Part shown: piece after piece, positions 9,964 to 19,900 of the stretch
Position numbering within the stretch: position 1 is the first letter of the stretch
How the letters are laid out: each line of letters begins with the position of its first letter
Origin: Phoronis australis
Taxonomy: Eukaryota; Phoronida; Phoronidae
Reading direction: 5' to 3'
DNA length: 24,384 nucleotides
NCBI GenBank assembly: GCA_002633005.1
Contig: NMRA01000402.1
Location: 1 to 24,384, forward strand
Notes under the pieces: model-generated
The model's input: only the letters and a program-made list of their open reading frames with translations
What the model was told of the DNA's origin: nothing
Database searches by the model: none
Position numbers and translations under genes: made by a program

Positions 9964-9989
9964 TCTCGCAAAAGGAGACTTTCGCGAGA
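9964..9989. repeat. 11-bp stem-loop with GAGA tetraloop
   Basis: TCTCGCAAAAG (9,964-9,974) faces CTTTCGCGAGA (9,979-9,989) across the loop GAGA; ten of eleven positions pair, with one A/C mismatch. As plus-strand RNA the loop has GNRA form. It lies about 800 bases beyond the CABIT stop and past the likely polyadenylation signals. Confidence 0.7.
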
Positions 9990-12340
9990 TTGTAATGGTA
10001 ACTGGTTCTCGGAAGGTTTTCGGCACACTGGAAGACCCGGGGTTTTTGTAAACTAGTACTTCATTTTCAAATTCTCAATTTAATGAGACTTGGCATTTTT
10101 AAGTGTGATTTTCACGCTTCTGTACGAGTTTTCAATCTCTAGTTCGAGTTTAAAAACGCGAATCAAAAATCAAATGAGGTTTTGTTACATACGGGACCAA
10201 CATTTCTCAAAACTCGATCGTTACAAATGTAAAAGCCGCGCGTGTTGATTATGTTTTTTGTACTTTGGTGTAATTCACTACAAATATGACCCATGCATCT
10301 GAACAGCACAGATTTTCTTTGTTTTCGCCACATTAGAAGCAAAGACTTGTACATCAATGGTCTATTCGACGAATTCTCCTCGTGATGTCGCTGCTGTAGT
10401 GGTGGTGATTGAATTGCACATGCGTCACTATCTGCATGTCACAGGCCTCACTAAAAATAATAGTAACACTTCGTAAATTGCAGACCAGCGTGTACAATGC
10501 GTTTTAAGGACCATTGATATAAAGTGATGCATAATATTCAACTGTGACTGCTATTTTTAAGGTGAAAGCCACCGGAAATTTAACCTGGTGCTTCGAAATT
10601 ACATTTCTAATTCTGGTTACCAGATGAGAACTGACCCTAGGCCCACCTTTAGGAACAGTTTAACTGAGTCACCGGCATTTGACAGCGGTCAGATTTCTTT
10701 CATGATTTGCTTGCTGAAAAGAAATGGAAGTCAGACTAATCTATGGCTCCAAGCATACTCAATGAATAACATTGCATAAGGACGCAATTAAGGAATTGTT
10801 TTTACAATGTTTATTTTGCGTCACGGTAAGCTCTGAAAATAGGTTGAAAAAATCAAATGTTTCATAAAACAAAATTGAAATGAGGAACTGAGATTTAATT
10901 TTGAACATATACAGTGTTTATCAAAATAAATTTGCACGTGTTAGTGATACCGCATTGCTTTGCGAGTTTCTCTTTCTGCGTAAATTTACTAAAAAATGTA
11001 CCTATGGCCTCATGTACAAAATCAACTTATACGGACAGTTTTTTTATGAAATGTATACTTTTGCACTTTTTATTAACTTGGTAGAAATCCTACTAAAAAC
11101 TGCAGAAAACTTGCGGAGCGGAAATTTAAGTTCCGGTATAGTAATTGCGATCCGACGGACGGGAAAAGGAGGATCAGATTTTCATTGAACGGCATCTCCG
11201 AACTGATCTCCGGCGGGCGATCCTGGCGCTATTTCATAGCACTATCAATGTCGAACTTCTTAAAAGTTAAGCCAGATTAGAAAACTGGCAGGGCATTCGA
11301 CGGTGATTTTGGAGGTCAGTGAACCAAAGTAACACCTGGAAGTCCTTGATTCAAATGAATTAAGTGACGGACAATGCCACAATATCCTGTGACCAGCTGT
11401 GCTATATGAATGCACTGTACACACTAGTAAATAGACAAGTGGTCACACAATGGTGATCAGATCTTCACCTTTCCGTCTTCACACAATTAAGACACTTGAT
11501 TGGGTTAGCTATGGCTACACATGCATTTTCATCCCTGGATTGCCAGTTAGTATAAGTGTGGCTTCACTAAAAAACCTGAGACGATAAGCACCTTGATACC
11601 GCGACCGTTTATTGAACTCATACATGTGTACACGGCGGCATATTTCTTGAATACACCCTCAGACCGGCGGTCAACTAAATTACTTCTCGGACGCTCAGTG
11701 TTCCAAAAACACTACGCTTCCCGAGCTGGAAATGTATACCTTAGTTGTCAGGCTGGAATTCGGTTACAACCGCAACCACACAATGCCTTAAGCCTATGGA
11801 AGAAAGCACTTAAAATGAGATACATTCCTCGCGAAATTCGGTGCACTAGCAAGAGAACAGCGTGCGAAGGAACGAACTTGAACTAAGAGCTGGCCAACCG
11901 TACGCCCAATATGCCAATGCCGGGTCAGAATAATCGCAGAGGATCCATAAATTCGTTTTTTTATCAAATTACTCTAGGATCCAATATTGGGACCTAGAAT
12001 TATTGTGTACCGATATCATTCATCAGAAATGTTTAGGTCACAAATAGGGAGAGGCGGTCTTGATAGGCGTGTGTTAGGTGATTGCAGTAACGGTAAAAAA
12101 GTCAAGAGTACTTTGCAAAAAGGTTTCGAGATTTGTTGTGAATCTTAAAAGAGGACCGTCCTTGCTGTTCTGTGAGGAAATTACCAATCTTCACCAAAAG
12201 ATTCAGTATTGGTAATGGAAAGTGAGCGGTAATTTTAAATGTGCTGAAGATGCAATTTTCAAGCCAAATAAAAACGCGTTTTGGCAAAGGAACAGTTTTT
12301 ACTTAGAACTTTTGCCACTTAAGAGCTCATCTCCGCCTGT
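9990..12340. other. Intergenic stretch between the convergent genes, nothing recognised
   Basis: AT-rich, with open frames no longer than 97 codons and no recognisable protein. A GC-richer patch around 11,140-11,230 has no clear feature. Confidence 0.45.
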
Positions 12341-12349
12341 TCCTTACTT

Positions 12350-12569
12350 ACAAGAAGAGTACATGTGTTTGGGCTTGGAAGTATTTGGCAGCATGAACTA
12401 GTCTTAGTTTGAAATCACACTGCCTTGGTGGGCTCATAAAACAATCCACTCTGACAAGCGAACTCCTCGAGTCCGATCCACCAATAACAGCTGTCACTTC
12501 TCTCCCAGACCCCAAACCAAATTTAATTTGATTGCGAAACCAGACTGGTCTAGTAAAGACAGTTTTCAT
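12350..12569 (-). CDS. Candidate exon of unknown protein, minus strand
   Basis: The minus strand is open for 73 codons from an ATG at 12,569. The open stretch runs into a very good donor: CTCTTCTT/GTAAGTAAGG, with the GT near 12,351. The encoded peptide (containing TAVIGGSDSRSSLVRVDCF) is mixed in composition and not low-complexity, but I do not recognise it. No partner exon was found. It could be an exon of a minus-strand gene downstream of VPS28, or chance. Confidence 0.18.
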
Positions 12570-13039
12570 TTTAAAAGTGGTCTAAAACAAGTCTCTTTTT
12601 TGATAAAAGGCGGCTTCGTAACAGGTTTAACTAGGAAACAGGAAGTCTTGAATAAATTGAAGACACAGAAAATTTCTGTAACAAATATCCTGTTGTAAAT
12701 AATCAGGCACCGTTTTATTGATAATATTGTCTCAGCTCTTTCGTTTAACTGGTACATGCTAAAAATCATAATTCACACAAGAACTCAACCAACAGCATTG
12801 GTTATGATTAAGAGAAACAGATAAGGCTCTTTTGGCACAAAATAAAATGCAAAATAACATCAGGGTAAGTTGACAATCCTTGTTTAAGTTAGCCATAAAC
12901 TAACATTCTCAACATTGTCACATGGGAGCAAAGTTCATTTTGCTTGCATATAGTGCTCAAATGGGTGTAAAGTTATCTGATATTGAAACAGGTCTAGATA
13001 GACGACACTTTCACACTGGCAGATCTACGTTTTCAGTAA

Positions 13040-13222
13040 GGGGGGGTTAGGATTCACGCGAATCTGAGGTGCGTAGCGCCGAGCGGGGCAAGATTGAGAG
13101 AAGGTTCCCCCCTCCTGTGTAATATTTTTGTTTGTTTTTAAAGCCGATTTTGTTTCCCTGGCGACGTTTCTTTTCTTAATTTTCAAATTTGACCATGTCA
13201 CAGGGGAGGGTTTAACCCCCCC
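13040..13222. repeat. Possible foldback element with G-run/C-run ends
   Basis: GGGGGGGTTA (13,040-13,049) and TAACCCCCCC (13,213-13,222) are exact reverse complements, 183 bases end to end. A second, imperfect pair lies inside (CCCCCCTCCTGTG near 13,106-13,118 and CACAGGGGAGGG near 13,199-13,210). The T-rich interior with TTTGTTTCCCTG faintly resembles the repeat copy at about 4,150. It may be a third, badly decayed member of that family. Confidence 0.35.
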
Positions 13223-13571
13223 GCCTCTGTTTCAGAATATCTTTGACATGTTCTTGGTTACAATAACTGAGACATCAGTTGGATGTACATGTATGTGGGC
13301 ATCCAAATAGGACGCGTCTGACATGGAACTCTTTTGTGCCACAAAAGCATGAATGTGACAGAAGCTTAACCAAATCTCGCTCAACAAGACAGGCCAAGAT
13401 GACAAAGAAATAAATGAGAATTCTTTAATTTTCCAGGTGCAAGGCTTTTTGTGTCAATCACTTGAAAACACCCTACAGCACACAGTGGCAACAAAATTGC
13501 ATGAATTTATCTCTGAGCGTTGTTAAATCCCCAGCCACAGCCTTAAATCTCAATGAAAATCACAGAAGTCA

Positions 13572-13585
13572 TCAGTAGGTGGCAC
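13572..13585 (+). promoter_or_regulatory. Single CTCF-core-like sequence downstream of VPS28
   Basis: TCAGTAGGTGGCAC fits the core CCASYAGRKGGC except at the first base. It lies about 215 bases beyond the VPS28 stop, probably in its 3' untranslated region or just past it. Occupancy is unknown, and one such match can occur by chance. Confidence 0.2.
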
Positions 13586-13799
13586 TGAATGTTGGTACTC
13601 TATTGGCATCTAGCAATCAAGCGTATGTCCTTATGCCACTCCGTCATCAAAAAATGGCCATTGAACCAAGTAGTGAGGGCAATGCTCACTGGCTAGGCAG
13701 CTGGTATCACCAACTAGAGTTAATTGTTTGCTATCAGCACAGAGCACAAGGTGGCATTTAGGTTGAATTCCAAGTCTTCCCAGCTTCCACCACACAATA

Positions 13800-13920
13800 T
13801 TATGCATTGTGCAAAATCCTATTGAACCCATTGTAGGAAGTCTCAAGGTCAAAGAGTAACTGCCTCACTTGTGTGTCCTCCAACTCATCAGAAGCCTGCA
13901 TTTTGTCCAATGTATCTAAC
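13800..13920 (-). CDS. VPS28: VPS28 coding exon 9 (terminal)
   Basis: 121 bases after acceptor TTTCTACAG. It completes Trp and encodes LDTLDKMQASDELEDTQVRQ, then LLFDLETSYNGFNRILHNA and TAA. The ASDEL.D.QVRQ..FDLE block is diagnostic of the VPS28 C-terminal four-helix bundle. Confidence 0.95.
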
Positions 13921-16900
13921 CTGTAGAAACAGATTCGCATATTATTGAAGTTACAGTCTGTAAAAGTGGTTTTAAAAAACTGGACAACGGCAAACCTTGA
14001 TAAACTTACATGCATGACGATAGAAAATGCAAATACATAACAAGTTCATTAGTCAGAAAACATTTTGTTTTGACTAATAGTAACTCTTCACTTAATACTT
14101 CATTTCACTTACCCAAAACTATTTGGAATACCTAATTTACACATGGTCAGTTTTGCAGGCTAAGCCCTATAGTTAATAATTGTAATAGCCATCTTTTTAA
14201 CTGTTTTAAAAGTCTGTGGACTGTATCTTCACCACATTCATTCACATGGAATACCTCATGCTGTTGCAAACGTGAGGACAAAGGGGTGACCTAAATGAAT
14301 GTCCTGTGATCTGGAGGCATTTGCTCAACAGAGCATTTCAACAATAATGGGTAAAGTACTTTCATACTTGACAAAGATAACTATTGTTAACTGAAGCGTG
14401 TTGGCAACCCATATGCCACATTTCATTTGATTCACACATGGGCACTTGGCTATTTATACTTAATTTTGCACATCTGTCAACTGCAAAGTGTATAAATTAT
14501 GTTCCATTTGTTTCCCGCACCTCAACTATCAGAAAAATAGATTTAGCCTATTTTGTGTGACATTAATAAAGAATTACTAACTGGTAAAACATTGACTGAA
14601 ACACAGAGTGTTGTATGACAGACTCAGATGAATAATTATACAACAAAAAGTGGCTCAATGGCTCTCAACACTGCCCTGCAGTTGCACTTGACATTTAGTC
14701 ACAAGTTTCATTCTGGGCTTAGCTATCCAGCCATCTACAGGGGGTAATGAAACAACACCCAGGATCATAAACCTTTTTGTTAAGCTGTGCTTAGTTGCAT
14801 AGGCCAACAGCAACATTTGTATGACTAAGAGCAAGGTTCACAAACAACTGCTTTCACTGACCTTGCATATCAATTTCAAAAATGCTATTGCATGTGAATG
14901 ACAACCATGAACTAAAGCATCTGAAAAATTTTAAGCCACTATGGGCACTAGTTAACCCTCCAAGCCCAAAATGTGGAAGGATTGTTCACGAATGAACAGA
15001 GGTTAGGACATGTTCTGTGGAAATGAAAAAGTGAAGACTCAAATAAACCAACCCCTCACATCAATGCATAACAGACACTTTTTCTAATCTCAAGAGCAAG
15101 TATAACAAAAAGACTGAGAGCACATAAACAGAAAAACACACGTTAGTTAGCTTTAATTTGGTCCACTTCCGGCTTTAAGACTCGGCCTCCTGAATTAATT
15201 CCTTATTCATACAAGAGGTGACTTTTTGGTCTTGTAATTCCTTATTGCTAAAGACTATGCTTGTGCACGCAGTGACAGTCAAATTGTTAGAGTATGATCT
15301 CAAGTAGCAACGGGTTAAATGAGAGAATCTCACCACTGGTGTATTTTTTGCTTCCCTTCAAAGTCTGCTGGAATAACACTCAATCTATTCATGACGTCCA
15401 GCAGCTCTCTCAGATCTGGATGGATCTGGAAGTATTAGAACGTAGTCAGTTAATGAACACCACAACTGTACATGTACGGAGTTTAAGCAATTGTTGTGAA
15501 GAACGACAACACTGCAAAGATGTATCGCCACAAGACAAAGGTTTGACTCAGATTGAATACTATATGGTCTCTCATGGTATAAGAACTGTGTAAAAATCTT
15601 AGATGAGAAACAAAAGGTCTTTCACGATTCAACTCTAAAGCAAGCAGGCGATATTCTTGTGCAGGACATTCAATCATCAGTCGGCCATACTTGACGAGAT
15701 CCACAACCGATGATGTCCACTTTGTTTGCTTTCATATATAATGGAACAACTGACTTACCTCATCTGTCGCTTTTATTTCCAATCGTAATTTGTCCATGAT
15801 GGTGATAAATAACTGAAATAAAGAAAAAACATAACACAGAGCTAAACTACTGAAGAATGAACAGCGTCTGTGTCAGAGACGTTTTAAGCTTTTGAACTCC
15901 AAACTGCAACTAGTGGGTAGTTTGTGAAACTTCTCCAAAGAAGAGATAGTCGAGATTATCTATGTGTGGGAGGTTCTAATCAATTTCAATTAGGAGCTAA
16001 ACAAATTATGCAACAGGTGCAGCCATGTGGCGTGCACATGTTTAACTGGAATTTACAAGTCAGACAACCTGCGCTACTTTTATGTGACTGAGATTAGCAA
16101 GAATAGATTGAGGCAAAGATGCTAGAGATCCCTTTTTTTCTAAAATTTTGATTTGTTACGGGCTCGACAAAAAAGTAAAACAACATGTTGAGCATGTTGA
16201 ATACTGTTTCAGAGGCAGAAAACCACTTTGAATAATGCAATTTTGTCTGTTTTCGCGTCGCAAGCCACTTAAATTAGCTGATTTCAAGGTACAAGTATTT
16301 ATTGTTTGAAACACGCTACGTAAAATCAGGACAACTAATCACAACACTGGTCATCCTGTATTGTGTTTAGTGTAAAAAGTCGTCAGATATTGCTACTCAT
16401 GTTCCCGTCATTCATGGTATAACAAGGAAGATCGAAGCGTTGCGTTTGTGGTGGTTGTGACATCTTAGTATTTGACCACGCTGTGGCTCTGTTCACTTTT
16501 CCATGGAACATTGGAAAAGCTGCGGACACGGCAAAAGTTTGAACAAGAAACTTGTCTGTTGGCCGACATGGCACACTGGCGCTAGGTATCTTCATACAAA
16601 CACTCAATTTTTTCCTTAACTTAGATAGGAAGCGACTTCTTGGCTTCGGAAAACTGACCGAGTGATCTGACTGGTCAAATGTCCTAATTATCTGCCAGGA
16701 CAGAAATTACTAGTAATCTGAAAGAAATAAGTAAGTTACGGACAAATTTACAACAGTTCAGTAAAAGGCCTAAGACAAGAGTAAGGTGACTTTTTAGCAG
16801 CTTTATAGATATTTAATTCCTTAAATTGAGCAACAGTGATAGACAAAACAGAAAATCTCACTTTGAGACAATATATCTGCCACATATCACTGCAACTGCC

Positions 16901-19900
16901 CAGTACCTACTATGTGAATTTAATCAATTACAGTTAATTTAGTCCAGCCAATATGGCACTGTCAATCACTAGGACATAATATTTAACTTACAGACACTAT
17001 ATCAGCAATACATTTACTGGTATTCCCTTTGTCGTCCTTTATAGTGATGGGCCTGCCCTCTCGTATCCTCTCCATGGCTGCTGGGCAGTCAAGCTAGAAA
17101 GAAACATTGCAGGTGTGGAAAATGTAAAGTTGTGACAGAACATAGAGGAAAAGTGGAACTTTACTCCCTCAAATCTTTCAAAAAATCAAGACAGTGTAAA
17201 ACTGATTACTTCATTCTAATATAATGACAATTTGTAGTGACATGGAAGGTCTTTGACAAATGGAGAAACAAAAGTCCAATTACTAATCAGCTAATGCTAA
17301 AGTGACAAATTTAATTCTGGGATAAACAAGTGGCGGAAAATCTTCCCAGTGAAGTCTATGCAGTCCATGCAAGTATAGGAATGCTACAGCACACATCACG
17401 AATTATTGTCCGCCCGGTCGGAAATTGGTCGATGACTGACCGTCGACCGGTCGGCAAATTAGCCGACCGGTCAGCTAAAAATTAGCCGACCGGCAGCCGC
17501 CCGCAATGCCGACTCATAAGACGACTCCCCAGCAGACCGTTCAGCCGACCCTTTTGCCAACCAGCCATCAGCCGACCGGAGTTGCCACTGGTAAACGAAC
17601 AGCGAACAGTTAAATGTTTGTTTGTCCAAAGTTCACCCGCAAAGTCATAAAATCATGGTAATTGCCGACCAAGGACACGCTTAATCCGAATTGGTCGTCT
17701 ACGCTAGGCGACCACTTAGCCGACCCAAGTGCCGACCACAGAGGCGACTCAACAGACGGCTCCTAGCCGACCGTTGTTGGTCGGCTAGACGACCGGTCGA
17801 CGGCTAGTCGTCGACCAATTTCTGACCGGTCGGACAAAAATTCGTGATGTGTGCTGTAAGTTTAAACTCAACCAGGAACTCAATTGAGGAACTTTTAAAA
17901 GATGAAATTTTCAGTCAAAAGATGAAATAAAACAGTGTGGCTTGAAGTAACCTATTTCTGAACTTGCATCATAAGTACATAGGTCAAGCACAACATAGGA
18001 AAGATGTATTGTCAATTTTCATGAAAATAAACCTATGATGACACCCTCACAGGTAGGGTTTGGGAAATTTGACAGGTTCGTTAACCATGAAATCCGCCGC
18101 TATTTACAAAGAAACCATCCACGTTCAGCTGACATTATCGTTCGCTGGGAATTGACTTGGGTAATCAGGCAGGAAATTGCCACTGTAAACATAGTCGTAA
18201 AGACAGGGGGCGACAACAGTATATATGAAAATTTGTTTTTGAAATTTTTAAATTGCATTAACTATTTCAGTAGTTCTTGAAAAGTGCACATGGTCAGGTT
18301 TTTAAAAATTTTGAAAATAGAAACAAGAAATTTGACTCTTATAACCTAAAACTAGAAAGTGCAGTACAGTCACCGAATTATAAGACTTCACTCAATCTAC
18401 CTCTAGTCAGGCTAGGCGTGACCATAACCGGAGACAAACTGGACAGTCAGGCGACTGTGACAACTGGCGTGAGCACAACCGTGACTTAAACCATAACTTA
18501 CTGCGAGTCAGGCGTGAATGACCCATGAGCAAGCCACGAGCCAGCTGTGAGTTTCCCCCTTTGCTACAGTCGGGACTATCACATCTAAATGTGCAACTAG
18601 CGGCATTAACAGTGATCACTTCAGGATTGTAAGCACAGGAAGTGGAAATGAATTCCACGACCTTGCCCCTAAATTCCAACAGCAATCGTCTAAACACCCA
18701 TTCCTAACCAGAAAACACCAAATCCTCAAACCCATTCTCCACACATGACCTGAAAATGCTTCATACCCCGCAGCCAAACAACAGGCCCAGGCACAAGTGC
18801 CGCTGACAAATCTAAAGCCCCAGAATGGGGTTTGATATATTTGACAGGAATCTGGTCACAGTGAATGGAGCATTTCCGACAGATGTGGAGTTCAGGAGAG
18901 CCGGTCTAGGGATTTACACAGCAAGCTGGAATCTGCTGGTCTGAGATTGAGGTCTGGAGGACTGGTGTGGAATCGCTTCCATTCACTGAGGCTGCTCACC
19001 TTAAATTTCCTCATGAAATCTTCAACTGAGGTGAACTCATCTCCTTCCACTTGCTTGAATGCAGCCTTGTATTGAACTAACAAGCGGGAACAGGCAGCTG
19101 TATATCTGTTGATAAACAGAACAAAACCCATGGCTTAGCACTTGATATACAAGATCACAAGGGCTACCACTTCAAACAAAAGGAACACAAATTCTAAGAC
19201 ATTGGATCGGTCAAAGTAAGGGACTTGGGGCCCTTAACGAAGGGTCAGGGACTGTAATCGAGCCCATACCACTACCGCCTGCCTTATTGCAACAGGAAGG
19301 GTACAGAACAGACTTTACACAAACACCTACGATAAAAATGGATTAATTATCAGGCATATAGGTCCCTCCCAATAGACCCCAGACTAAAACTAAATAACAA
19401 AGGAGCTTCTGCATAGAGGTTCTGTAATTTGCCAAGCATGGTACGGTAATTGTTTTATGGAAAGTGGTAGTGTTTACCCTTCTGTGTTGAATTGTGCTGA
19501 CTTGTTGCTTCCGACCAGAAAATAATTGCCAACAGTGATCTATTTCCAAGAAAAATGATGCCTAATAACCAAAAGTTAACTTGATCCTGCTCACTAGAAT
19601 ATTAAGTTAACGCTTAATGGAATAACATTCATGAAATACTCTCATTTGACACAAAACTCTGCTTACTCTTTTGACGTAACACAGTCCTTGATGTATGCTT
19701 TCTCCAGACACTGCAAAGTGTTGATAACTGCAAACAAGTCTGCCATGTTGTCATACCTAGAAACATGATATCGAGAGTTATAACAAGTTCGCCATTAAAG
19801 TAATTAATGCTGAAATATAGTGTAATATTTCAATATGCTGACATATTACCATTTGCTTGACGTGCAAAAAGCACACAAATTTAACTGAGAGACATAACCG

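Noticed and set aside
15294-15593. 99-codon plus-strand open frame
   Set aside because: It overlaps VPS28 exon 8 in antisense; the minus-strand reading is the conserved one.
18405-18560. Short GTCAGGCG-type direct repeats, possible minisatellite or CRISPR-like array
   Set aside because: Copies are few, irregularly spaced and poorly matched. CRISPR arrays are not expected in an animal nuclear genome.
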